DNA from: Aspidiotus rigidus
Taxonomy: Eukaryota; Arthropoda; Insecta; Hemiptera; Diaspididae
Direction of reading: 5' to 3'
DNA: 64,000 nucleotides
NCBI GenBank assembly: GCA_035079385.1
Contig: JAVHKY010000052.1
Span: 8,370,001 to 8,434,000, forward strand
Of the stretch, positions 46,164-55,685 are shown one piece after another (positions within the stretch are counted from its first letter, which is position 1; each line of letters opens with the position of its first letter). The notes beneath the pieces were generated by a model, which was not told the DNA's origin, searched no databases, and was given only the letters and a program-made list of their open reading frames with translations. Made by a program: the position numbers and the translations under genes.

Positions 46164-46208
46164 CTAACCCTTATAACCATATGGTTCAGTAGAGTAATTT
46201 TCCGTTTA

Positions 46209-48686
46209 TCAGAATTTAAAGAAAGAGTTTTTTATTTTACGCGCATTCGATGATCCCTTGGGCATAGAAATAAATTGAAAGTGGAAAATACAATCCAAGA
46301 GGTCAACTGCGTCGTCAGATTCTAAAATTTGTATAAGTTTTTCGCTCAATTTGTCGAGAATATCATCAAAGGAAGACAGAATTCCTGTGGAAATATAACC
46401 CCGAGTAAATTTTGAATTTTGGATGCAAAGATTGATTTTGTCACCCTCTTCCCAACTTGTTGAGCTTTTCGCGTATCTGAACAATTCATTCATACATGCT
46501 CGAACAATGTTACCTTCTGTTATACGCGGTATATTTTTCTTCAAAGTTATTTGAAAACGTTTTTCACGGGTACCGAATTTTACATGATTAGTAGTACTGG
46601 GTAATTCTATAATTTTAATATACGAGTTAAGACCACCTCCGCCGTAATATATTCGATTAAAACGTTCATTATAAATTTTTTCTCGATGAACATTGTCTAA
46701 AACGGGATCGATCACTGTTTTCAACTCTTTAATTCTACGTTTCATTCTCATGTGATCACGAAAATTGAAGCTTCTTACTGGGTCAAAACTTTCTTCTCTA
46801 GAGTCTAAGAAATGTACGCTATTTTGTTTGGAAAATCTCACTTTTTTTTCAAACCTACTCTTATACATCCGTTTACGAAATTTTGAGTCTAAAAAAGGTT
46901 TCAACTTTTTTTCCATTTCTTTCTTCTTTTTGTCGAATCTCGCCAAGTTAATCCATAAACCATTTCTCGTCTCGATATTCGCCTCATTCCAAAACATCGC
47001 GCATTTTTGCTTGAATTCTGCTACGTTTAAATTGGGGAAATAGGAAGAGAACGTATATCCTGTATCAGGAAGTGTAACTTCCATGTGCACACCATTCATG
47101 TTTTCGTCAGTTGTTAAATCGTTAAAATTATTCACATTTTCACAGACTGGGATCTGAAAACTATCATTTTCAAAATCTTCTAATATTTCGTCATTAATTA
47201 GATTCTCTTCACTCATAAAATTTTGCACTACCTCGTTAGTGAGTAAATTGTTCAAATCACTCATAAAATTTTCGCAGACTGGGATCTGAAAACTATCATT
47301 TTCAAAATCTTCTAATATTTCGTCATTAATTAGATTCTCTTCACTCATAAAATTTTGCACTACCTCGTTAGTAAGTAAATAGTTCAAGTCACTATCAATA
47401 AGTAAATAATTATCTAAATTGTTTACGAGTTCATTAGTATTAGAAAATAATGCCGCGGCCGCAGCGTCAGGATCAAATAAATCTAAAATATTATTATTTA
47501 AAATATTTTCTTGTCTTAACATTTGCTCATTCCAAGCCAGGTCTTGTTCCAAAATGAAATTCGTATTTTCCTCATCGTCAATAATAAAATTTTCACTATT
47601 CACGTAACATAGGTCCTCTGACAATTTTTCGAGTTCTTCATCCGACACGTACACGGGTATATTTTTACTACAACTTAAAAAATTATCCATCCTAACCTCT
47701 AATTCGTCCCATTCTGGATCATCATTGTTTAAAATATTTACAGGTTCGGCCTGTTCATCATCGCTTAAAAATAGATCATCGTTTAAAATATTTACAGGTT
47801 CGTCCTCTTCATCATCTGATGATGAGAGAAATAGATCTTGTTCTAATATATTTTTCTCCTCTAATTTTTTCGGGAAATATTTCGCGAGAGGGAGAGGAGC
47901 AGTTCTTTTTCGTGTACATAAGAGCTGTTCGAATATATCGTCGTTATTATCACTATTTTTTGAAACAAGGGGGGAAATATTTTCTAATTCATATAGTTTT
48001 TTATCACCGACACTACATTTTACATCTGTACGAGAACCTAATTTAAAAAGGGAAGAAGGAACTACATTTTCACGTTTATTTTTCCTATTTTTACAAATAG
48101 TTTTCTTTCTTCGACTTACCACTTTTTCCGGTTTCGGACTTACAATTTTTTCATCGTCATCTGACGAAAGGATGTCCTTCTTACGCTGGTGCACCATATT
48201 CTGGAAATGATTATCTTCTTCTTCTTCATCATTTTGTTCAGGAACGTTGAGAATTTTCTCCCATGGAATGGACACTGGTACAGATATTGGTACGGTTTTT
48301 TCCTTCTTGTTTTCTTGAATACCTAAGTACATTTCCATTGTTCTAGGGGACGGGATTTGAAAATTATTATTTTCTAAAATTAAATCAGCGTCGATAATCG
48401 CCGCGATGAGTTCACATTTCCTAAATTTATAATATTTCGCGATGCCGTAACCGGCTGCGATGTGTTTTAAAGTAATTAAATTGTTAGTACTTAAATCTAA
48501 ACTATTCTCTACGACTAAGTAGTTAATTTTTTTGGGGTTAATTTTTTCTAACGCTATAATTAAATCTATTTTTTTTAACTTATAATAATATTTAATTCTA
48601 TTTTCGCGAGCTTGCTCGCGCAATTCTTTTACATTTAAGTTCTTAAAAGAACTGTTATTAATTGCGGAAACGAAAGCTTGTGTCAT
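46209..48686 (-). CDS. 825-residue Polinton protein with SAP/Rho-N-like repeats; PolB extension without PolB
   Basis: ATG at 48686. Two N-terminal helix-extended-helix repeats (LNVKELREQARENRIKYYYK and TLKHIAAGYGIAKYYKFRKC) resemble SAP or Rho N-terminal DNA-binding modules. The middle is acidic, with Asp/Glu/Ser tracts (SSDDDEKI, SSSDDEEDE) and an in-frame 132-bp (44-codon) tandem duplication. The C-terminal 250 residues (RIYYGGGGLNSYIK, TSWEEGDKINLCIQNS, FHFQFISMPKG) match the region that in insect Polintons leads directly into DNA polymerase B. Here it stops 15 residues after MPKG and the ATPase gene starts 95 bases on. No exonuclease or polymerase motifs occur anywhere in the element. Whether this is a truncation or a genuine separate gene is open. 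Confidence 0.75.
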   Translation of the reverse strand: MTQAFVSAINNSSFKNLNVKELREQARENRIKYYYKLKKIDLIIALEKINPKKINYLVVENSLDLSTNNLITLKHIAAGYGIAKYYKFRKCELIAAIIDADLILENNNFQIPSPRTMEMYLGIQENKKEKTVPISVPVSIPWEKILNVPEQNDEEEEDNHFQNMVHQRKKDILSSDDDEKIVSPKPEKVVSRRKKTICKNRKNKRENVVPSSLFKLGSRTDVKCSVGDKKLYELENISPLVSKNSDNNDDIFEQLLCTRKRTAPLPLAKYFPKKLEEKNILEQDLFLSSSDDEEDEPVNILNDDLFLSDDEQAEPVNILNNDDPEWDELEVRMDNFLSCSKNIPVYVSDEELEKLSEDLCYVNSENFIIDDEENTNFILEQDLAWNEQMLRQENILNNNILDLFDPDAAAAALFSNTNELVNNLDNYLLIDSDLNYLLTNEVVQNFMSEENLINDEILEDFENDSFQIPVCENFMSDLNNLLTNEVVQNFMSEENLINDEILEDFENDSFQIPVCENVNNFNDLTTDENMNGVHMEVTLPDTGYTFSSYFPNLNVAEFKQKCAMFWNEANIETRNGLWINLARFDKKKKEMEKKLKPFLDSKFRKRMYKSRFEKKVRFSKQNSVHFLDSREESFDPVRSFNFRDHMRMKRRIKELKTVIDPVLDNVHREKIYNERFNRIYYGGGGLNSYIKIIELPSTTNHVKFGTREKRFQITLKKNIPRITEGNIVRACMNELFRYAKSSTSWEEGDKINLCIQNSKFTRGYISTGILSSFDDILDKLSEKLIQILESDDAVDLLDCIFHFQFISMPKGSSNARKIKNSFFKF

Positions 48687-49196
48687 CGTACGCAGTGCAG
48701 TGCAGTGTGTAAGTAGACTGAGCTGTCGAAAGACAATGAGAAAATAATTAGTCGTCGATTCAATTTATAATTTTTTGGTCAAGTGGGCGGAGTCTCATAT
48801 ATTCGACGTTGTCCGAATAATTATTATTTTCACGAATTCCTCAAAACAGTTTTGTTGGACACCGCAGGTGCGCCGAATGGTCGCGGTAGCGTTAATTACT
48901 GAGAATTTGTCGTCGTCGGCACGTGTGCTCGAGCCGCGTTGTGGAACTGCGTTCACATTCTATAACTGAATAAGTACTTTTTTTTCTTCTGTTTCAACGC
49001 AAAATATGACGAACTCTACATAAACCTTCGTCGCTACTTGTCGTGTATTTTAAATAAGTAATTAATACACCATACCGTTCTCGACAATAAGTAACTGCGT
49101 TTCTTTCTCTCTTTCGTCCGTATGATGTCAATTTCTTTCCGTCACGACACATGTAAATAGGCTATCGTTTCTGCTCGTTATTCTCGCACTTACATT

Positions 49197-49719
49197 ATGG
49201 AGAATAAAAAACGTAAACACGAAGAGATTGAAGAATGCTCGTTCAAAAGGGTAGGCTCTGGGAAATATAATTCTTTACAGGAACAACGTGAACGAGAAAT
49301 ACAAAAAGAAAAATTACAAACTTATTGGGAAGAATTGGAAGAACGTAAAAAACGAATAGAACATTATAAAAGTAAGACACTCTAGCTGCATTGGGTCACT
49401 TCATCATAGGTCGAGTTATTGAAAAGAAGTACTAGCTGTAGACCTATACTCGTGTAGCTGGACATTTTTAACTGAATATAATCAGAGGGAGGAAGTAAAT
49501 CTAGTCATTTCTGATCAAAACATTATGGGGAAAAGATTTGAGTTTTGGAAACATCTCTGTCTTCTCTATATAGATGATAAATTAGAAGCTAGTTGTGTTT
49601 TAGGAAGAATGACAGAAAATGATAAATATATGCTCACCTTTTATGATTCAGAGAATGTGAGCTCGAGAAAATACAGAAAATTAATAAAATATAGTTATAG
49701 AAAAGAGAATATTTTGTAG
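49197..49719 (+). CDS. Unknown spliced Polinton gene near the right terminus
   Basis: Exon 1, 49197-49371, ATG at 49197; donor AAAA|GTAAGA. Exon 2, 49442-49719, after CTGTAG. The 70-base intron restores one frame of 150 codons. Exon 1 codes a charged helix with a nuclear-localisation-like KKRKHEE start and REREIQKEKLQTYWEELEER; exon 2 includes FEFWKHLCLLYIDDKLEASC. I do not recognise it. After the TAG the next frame stays open for about 55 codons (TILYTCMSIDDDDQDLFFK to HY, stop near 49878) and looks coding, so a one-base shift around 49700-49715 may have shortened the protein. Divergent from the other genes. Confidence 0.55.
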
Positions 49720-49924
49720 AACTTTTGCAAGAAATTAAAAAAAGAACCATACTCTACACATGTATGTCAATTGATGACGACGATCAAGATCTATTTTTTA
49801 AGGCCAAGTTTTGGGGTAGATGGGATGTAATGAGTTACCACCCAACAGCTAAAATCATGTTTATATCACATTATTGACTATATAAAGAGTTGTAGGTTTT
49901 TACAGAGGTCATGAAAACTGGAAG

Positions 49925-50571
49925 ATTACTGTCCTTTAATAAAATCAGAGTGGATAATTTTCATCAAAAAGTAGGTATATAAGTAGGTGTATCCTGAAAA
50001 AAGTATTCATTTGCTTTTGAAAGCTTATCCTGTAAACATGGTTCACTGATAGAGGTAGGTAGGTAGGTCTAAAAAAAGAAAAACATCTTTTTCCATGTAG
50101 TCCCCCTTTCAGTACACTTCTAGACTCATTGGGTGTTTGAAATAATATATTTTTATTTTTATTTTATTTTTTAAATTAATTAATTAATTTATTTATTTTT
50201 ATTTATTTATTCAGTCACCCTTTCGGTACACTTCTAGACTTATTAGATATACTTTTTTCATCCAGTCCCCCTTTCGGTACAGTTCTAGGCTCACACTGAC
50301 ATATAAAACAATATATTTATTTTTTATTTTATTTATTTTTTTTTAATTTTTAATTTTTTTTATTATTTTATTTTTTTATACAGTCCCCCTTTCGGTACAG
50401 TTCTAGGCTCGTGGCGAAGGTTGAAATAATATAATTATTTTTTATTTTTATTTTATTTTTTTTTTCAATTTTTTTTTTATTATTTTTTTTTCAATTTTTT
50501 TTTCCCAAATATTTTTTTTCCATACAGTCACCCTTTCGGTACAGGTGTACCGAAGGGGGGACCTTACTACT
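49925..50571. repeat. Polinton right terminal inverted repeat
   Basis: Reverse complement of 38419-39064, including the five AGTCxCCCTTTCGGTAC copies, the terminal palindrome and CCTTACTACT end. Followed by target duplication CAGAGG (50572-50577). Confidence 0.95.
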
Positions 50572-50757
50572 CAGAGGGCAGCTCCGACCAGCTGACGCAT
50601 GATGTCAACTGGGCGGGAAAATATGAGATAAAAAGACAACTAATAATGAAACTTACTGACTCCTTTGTATGAATCAAATTTATTGTGAATCAGGTTTATT
50701 GTACAAATAATAATTTATTGACAAACTACTTAATCTTTTCTCTTCACTGCCTCGACA
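50572..50757 (+). repeat. BEL copy A 3' LTR, right piece
   Basis: CAGAGGGCAGCTCCGACCAG onward, colinear with the copy B LTR (58647-58841), ending TGCCTCGACA. Followed by the CATGG duplication. Confidence 0.88.
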
Positions 50758-51090
50758 CATGGTACATTAAAATTAGGGGTTTTTACCGTTTGGATTTATA
50801 ACGGTTAACGGTCAATTGGTCAAGACTGCTGCAGTTTTCTAACAGTTATTGGTCAAATGGTCAAGACCGAACCTTTTTCAAACAGTTATCAGTCAAACGG
50901 TCAAGACTATTACATTTTTGAATCAATTATCGGTCAAATGGTCAAAATCTGAATTCAAACGTTCATAATGGTTATTGGTTAAACGGTCAAAATCTGAAAT
51001 TTCAAACGGTCACAATCTCACAATCTGAAAATTCTCAGATGGTCAAATGAATACGTCCAAACTGTTATTGGTTAATCGGTTATGGTCCAA

Positions 51091-51505
51091 TAGACTGAAT
51101 CGTCGTGACGTCACAAACTCCACATAGCTTACCCTACAACCACGCTGCACGCTGTTATTTTTACCCTATTTTACCGCTGTGGTTTGTAAACAAAAACAAT
51201 GCTCCATAAGAAATACATAGGAACGTTTGGATCTTAGGATCAAATTTGAAAACCAGAAATAAATAAAGAACCGCAGGTACATTTTCAAATACTTCAGAAC
51301 TTCCTACTTCTGAATATAAACACGTAATTGCTTATTTATTTCTGGTTTTTCAATTTGAACGTATGATCGAAACGTTCCAGTGTATTTCTTAGAAGAATTG
51401 ATAATGTGATAGCACCAAGAACGATACAATCAACCATATTTAAGGTAGTTCGCGCATTGTTGGTAGGGAGTTTACAATGACTGACGTCACGACAATTCAG
51501 TCTAT
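51091..51505. mobile_element. MITE, TAGACTGAAT termini, uninterrupted copy
   Basis: TAGACTGAATCGTCGTGACG to GTCACGACAATTCAGTCTA. Full-length match to 4621-5268 without the 215-bp insertion there. TGACGTCA lies at both ends (51106, 51482). Confidence 0.85.
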
Positions 51506-51715
51506 AAGGCTTTTCCAGCGTTCCATATTGCATAATTATCTGCCTGATTCTTATCAATACGGTGGGCTCCCTAACATTGATCTTATGGCAGGTTGACACC
51601 GGAATGAAAATGAGTATGCAACCTAGCAATACCCATAAGAATAATGTTAGAAAGCCCACCGTATTGATAAGAATGAGGCGAATAAGTATGCAATATGGAA
51701 CGCTGGAAAAGCCTT
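51506..51715. mobile_element. 210-bp foldback MITE, AAGGCTTTTCC termini
   Basis: AAGGCTTTTCCAGCGTTCCA with its exact inverse at the right; same family as 25030-25226. Abuts the preceding MITE with no spacer. Confidence 0.85.
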
Positions 51716-51847
51716 ATATCAATCACTACTTGAAACGGTTATAACAATCAATTGGTCGGCACCCCCAATTGGTCAAGGATGCCAATTTTTGAAACAGTTA
51801 TTGGTCAATTGGTCAAAAATGTTCATCATTTTTTCAAACTGTTATCA

Positions 51848-52347
51848 TAGTGATGGGCGGTTATCGGTTATTAACTGATTAATCGGTTCATTTTTGGGTA
51901 AAATTAACCAAAAAACTAGTTTATTTGTAATTAACGGGTAACCTGAAAAACCGGTTAATAAGGACGCATAAACCGATTAACCGCTGAAATTTAAAATATT
52001 TCAACAATTCCGATTGATAATTCGACAAATTTGAAGCATCAGGGCTGAAGTTGATTAGAAAGACTGAGTTTGATGTAAAGGATTTAGGAATTATCAATTA
52101 AGATATTTCTCAATCATTAACACATAAGAGATCTTTCTTCTCTTTTTCTTTAATTTTCGCAATTTTGAGAGCAAAAAAGTGGAAGATCTCGGCGCTCTCA
52201 GCGGAACTAAAAGCAATAGGAATAATAATTGTCAGTTAACTGGTCAACTAGTTTATTTGGGGGTTTTTAACCGATTAACCGGTTACAATGATCTCTAATA
52301 AACCGTTTAACTGGTATATTGAAATAACCAATAACCGCCCATCACTA
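51848..52347. mobile_element. 500-bp hAT MITE, TAGTGATGGGCGGTTAT termini
   Basis: TAGTGATGGGCGGTTAT against ATAACCGCCCATCACTA; flanks TGTTATCA (51840-51847) and TGTTATAG (52348-52355), an imperfect 8-bp duplication. The interior holds ACCGGTTAA-type repeats. Confidence 0.8.
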
Positions 52348-52531
52348 TGTTATAGGTCAATCGATCAAAATTGGTTCATTTCATTTGGTCAAACGGTTAT
52401 AACCGTTATAAATCCAAACAGTCAAAACCCCTGGTTAAAATTGTCCTCCACATATTCCAGCACGGCTACCGACTTACGCAACTTATTAACATCCCAATGG
52501 ATCAAGTTTTAGATTATATCTTTCAAACATG

Positions 52532-52735
52532 ATGGCTCCCATAAGAAATACATGAGGAGCACCCGATCATCATGCACTAATTAAAAATAATGAATAGGTA
52601 GTTAAAGAATAAGAATGAAACAAGTTTTCATGATCATAAATGTTTCAAAAGCAAATTTTCATTTCTTAATTTTCTCTTATTTTCAATTAGTAACTTGATG
52701 ATCTTTGCTCCGCATGTATTTCTTATGGGAGCCAT
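52532..52735. mobile_element. 204-bp MITE
   Basis: ATGGCTCCCATAAGAAATAC then ATG on the left, exact inverse on the right, and an inner GATCATCA / TGATGATC pair. Confidence 0.8.
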
Positions 52736-53913
52736 TAAACTCAAAGGATATATATTGCAGATGTATCAATCAATGTTCAATATCAAAAACATGATCCATT
52801 GAAAAACACTCTTTAAAATGTATCATCAGAGAAACTAAGACATTTCAAAAATAATGAAAAATGAACAAAATTTCCAAATATGAACATTCTTTTAAAATTA
52901 AAATTAATTAAGACCATCCTCCCATACCTACCTGGATTAAAAAAAAAAAAATCATCTTTGTTGTTGGGAGCTTTTGATAAGTTTTGTAGAAATTACATCA
53001 TGTTTCTCTACCTTTAAAAGACATCACGGAGTATATATTTAAACAAGTTTTTGCAGACTGTTGGAATATCCATCAATTGGTTACTTCTAAATGAATTGAG
53101 AAAGCTTTATCGCATTATGACTTCTTTATTTAGAAACTTCATGTATAAAACTAATCACACTGCGTAATGAAAATCCGTCTTGCATTCACAGGAAAACATA
53201 CAATATTACTCGATCATGATACATCAACAAACAGTCACAATGACTAAGAAATGCAGAAATTAAAAAGGTAGGGAGGTTGAGTGCAGCATACTTGCCAACC
53301 TTCACAAAATATAGTTAAAATATCAAACAGGTTGTGCACCATAATTTTGACACAAACCCTAGCTTATCAACTTGGGGAAAAATCTGCTTGCCGTGGGCAT
53401 ATAAACTGAAATTTCTTTACTTCCTGTTTCATTTTTCATATTTCTCTCTTATTATGGACTCCGTGCAACAGGCTTGGGGACCCCAAATAAAAAGCACAGC
53501 CTTTTAATCATACCCAAAATAAACGAAGCATAGAGATGAAAATGATATTGAAAGAATAAGAAGGCCTAGATTTTTTGATGACTATTGCAGTTTGCAGTTG
53601 GTTGTGAGGTGATCTATGAAGATCTGATCATTTTCTTATCACATCTTATCAATAGACTTACATGGCCATCTTGTGGATTGTTTCAGGCTGCTTTGCATAG
53701 AAGTAATATTGTTTTTTTCTTTATAGAATTGATGGGAAAGTTGCTGCTCAGCAGCTACCATTCATGAGCAATGAGACCAAAAATAAAGTTGTCAGAGAGC
53801 TATACCCCACATTACATAATAATGGAAGTAAAAATGGTATGTTAATATGAATTGATACAATATTCTCAATAAAAAAATAATATTCAAAAAAATTTTCCTT
53901 AAAAAAAAATAAG
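52736..53913. other. No gene recognised
   Basis: AT-rich DNA, short ORFs without motifs, no obvious repeats. Confidence 0.5.
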
Positions 53914-54169
53914 AATTGAAGCGATGGATGCAAGAAGGGCCTTAGGGCCCTTAAGGCCCTTTTAGAAGAAAATGATTTAATCGAAAAAAATTGATTCAAC
54001 TGTCTATAAAAAGCATGTCTACGAAGTAAATTTTTACTTCATAGACATGTTCTTTATAGACAGTAGAATCAATTTTTTTCGATTAAATCATTTTCTACAA
54101 AAATTAATCATTTTCTTCTAAAAGGGCCTTACGGGCCCTAAGGCCCTTCTTCCATCCATCGCTTCAATT
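53914..54169. mobile_element. 256-bp foldback element with nested palindromes
   Basis: Termini AATTGAAGCGATGGATG then AAGAAGGGCCTTA; each end is itself a GGGCC palindrome; a long inner arm (AAAATGATTTAATCGAAAAA against its inverse) surrounds a hairpin with CATGTCTA/TAGACATG. Its terminal palindrome alone occurs at 34146-34214. Confidence 0.85.
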
Positions 54170-54621
54170 CGAGGTTCCTCTTATGGGTATATATTCCACT
54201 TTTATTTTTCCCATTCATTCTGAATTGCTTTTGACAAAGATTACCAGTTGATGAAAACATCAAAAGAGATTGAAAGGTAAATTTTCAAAGAAATAGATAG
54301 GGGTACCTTCCATCACTAAACCTCTCAAAAACCTACTCTACAATTACAAATTCGAAGAAGTAAATAGTATATTTCATGACAAGGTGCGAAAGCGACGTTT
54401 TGAGTGACGAGTTTGGTGTAGTTGCGACGCGAGTCGAAGACGAGCGGAGCAAGCCGAACGAGTCACTCGAGTCGCTTCGCTCCTTGTCTTGGAAGATTTT
54501 TTTTATAACGACGGCTACGAGTGTGCGTTTTTTGTTTTGTCGTCAACTCGTCACCCGGTCGCCGTTGCACGCAATTTCTCCTGCTGCTAACATAGAACAT
54601 TATCACCCACTATCGATATGG

Positions 54622-55212
54622 AGCAATGCGGTGCAGCTGGTAGTGCAACGGCTTGCGAAGTCAGGAGTGCATGGTTCGAGCCCCGATCGCGGAGACTATA
54701 GATACCTAAAAGAGACAAGATAGCTAACTTCGTTAGTTCTAGTGTTCCACCGCACGCCAACACAGCGACACAGTATTCTTGGGCTAAATTAACATTGCGC
54801 TTATGGATGTTTTTCAGTTTTCATCAATTATCTCGGAAACCGTTCATTTTTATGAAAAAATGAAGAGAACAAAATTTATTCCCCTTGTAATTTCCTATCA
54901 AATGAGACCTACTTTGAATTTTTTTTTTCTTCAAAATATGAAATAGGTCTCATACGATAGGAAATTACAAGGGGAATAAATTTTGTTCTTTTCATTTTTT
55001 CGTAAAAATAAACGGTTTCCGAGATAATTGATGAATACTGAAAAACATCCATAAGCGCAATGTTAACTTAGCCCTACAATACAATGGCGCTATCTCTCGG
55101 CACGTAAATTAGCTCGACAAAAATCGGGTACCGGATTTTAACACAGCGCATATGGAGAGTTAGCTATCTTGTCTCTTTTAGGTATCTATAGCGGAGACAA
55201 AAAAAAAAAATA
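54622..55212 (+). mobile_element. tRNA-derived retroposon (SINE), split by a MITE
   Basis: 54622-54696 shows box A-like GCGGTGCAGCTGGTAGTGC and box B GGTTCGAGCCC; the continuation at 55191 is GCGGAGAC and a run of about 13 As, so a tRNA-like sequence with an A-tail. The stems do not pair well enough for a functional tRNA. The intervening DNA is the next feature. Confidence 0.6.
54697..55190. mobile_element. 494-bp hAT-like MITE with a nested second MITE
   Basis: Termini TATAGATACCTAAAAGAGAC then AAGATAGCTAAC and the exact inverse; perfect 8-bp duplication GCGGAGAC (54689-54696, 55191-55198). Inside, 54781-55074 is a second foldback: GGGCTAAATTAACATTGCGC with its inverse, arms of about 130 bp. 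Confidence 0.9.
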
Positions 55213-55685
55213 ATAAAGAGAATGGCCGTCGAGAATGGAGCGGGCAGAAAAGTGTGAATTCAGGGTGGTAATGTAGCAAGCGGGCGGTAAAATGAGAGAA
55301 GACGATAGAAAAGTAAATAGACGACCTGCAAAGTAGATGGGTTCTCAAACAGCTACTTTCGCACCTAAAATCGACCAACAAAAAACGCACTTTTGTAGCA
55401 AAAGTTATAAAGAATGTATATTTATTTATATTATTCTTAAATTCTAAATACAATGTAGACACCTAAATATGTATGATGGAGTCATGTTTGAATATATTCT
55501 GCACCCTGAAAGTTTTTTATTCTTTTATTTTGTTAATTGCGGCTTGGAATGTTATTGTATATTATGATGCAGTTGTTAATGAAGAACTCTCGGGCTTGGA
55601 TGACTTTTTATGGTTGATGAAGTACTTTTTGATGAAACAAAAACGTCAAAATTCTTTGGTTCATACCCATTTTTCAACCTTCTCA
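55213..55685. other. 3' flank of aimp2; no gene
   Basis: Includes the probable minus-strand 3' UTR of the neighbouring gene. Short ORFs only. Confidence 0.5.

Larger units (their letters stand above)
38419..50571. mobile_element. Polinton/Maverick, 12,153 bp, complete ends, no DNA polymerase B
   Basis: Virus-like DNA transposon: 5'-AG...CT-3' ends, 6-bp target duplication CAGAGG and 646-bp inverted termini, all diagnostic of Polintons. Intact LTRs elsewhere (37402, 58649) give the empty site GACAGAGGGCAGC. The minus strand carries, from right to left, an 825-residue protein, packaging ATPase, major capsid, minor capsid, DUF8207-like protein, phospholipase A2-like protein, membrane-active minor protein, protease, integrase and a Cys-rich protein; one spliced gene lies on the plus strand. 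Typical Polintons are 15-20 kb or more and encode PolB; this one does not. Confidence 0.95.
37385..50757 (+). mobile_element. Deleted BEL/Pao retrotransposon, copy A, host of the Polinton
   Basis: Starts TGTCGTGGATGCGAG and ends CCTCGACA, flanked by a perfect 5-bp duplication CATGG (37380-37384 and 50758-50762), normal for BEL elements. Without the 12.2-kb insert and its duplication it is only about 1.2 kb: 82 bp of 5' LTR joined directly to late integrase sequence, then the 3' LTR. Compare copy B at 58630. Confidence 0.88.
50774..52433. mobile_element. hAT-like composite MITE of GGTCAAxxGGTCAA repeats
   Basis: Termini TAGGGGTTTTTACCG and CAAAACCCCTG continue inversely through TTTGGATTTATAACGGTT. 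Flanks ATTAAAAT (50766-50773) and GTTAAAAT (52434-52441) fit an 8-bp duplication with one mismatch. The interior is degenerate ACAGTTATTGGTCAAxxGGT units. Three MITEs are nested in it: 51091-51505, 51506-51715 and 51848-52347. Confidence 0.75.

Noticed and set aside
46765..48210. Plus-strand ORFs opposite the 825-residue gene (up to 161 codons)
   Set aside because: Antisense shadows, Ser/Phe-rich complements of acidic tracts; no motifs or promoter.
54622..54696. Functional tRNA gene
   Set aside because: Poor stems and an adjoining A-tail indicate a retroposed tRNA-like sequence.
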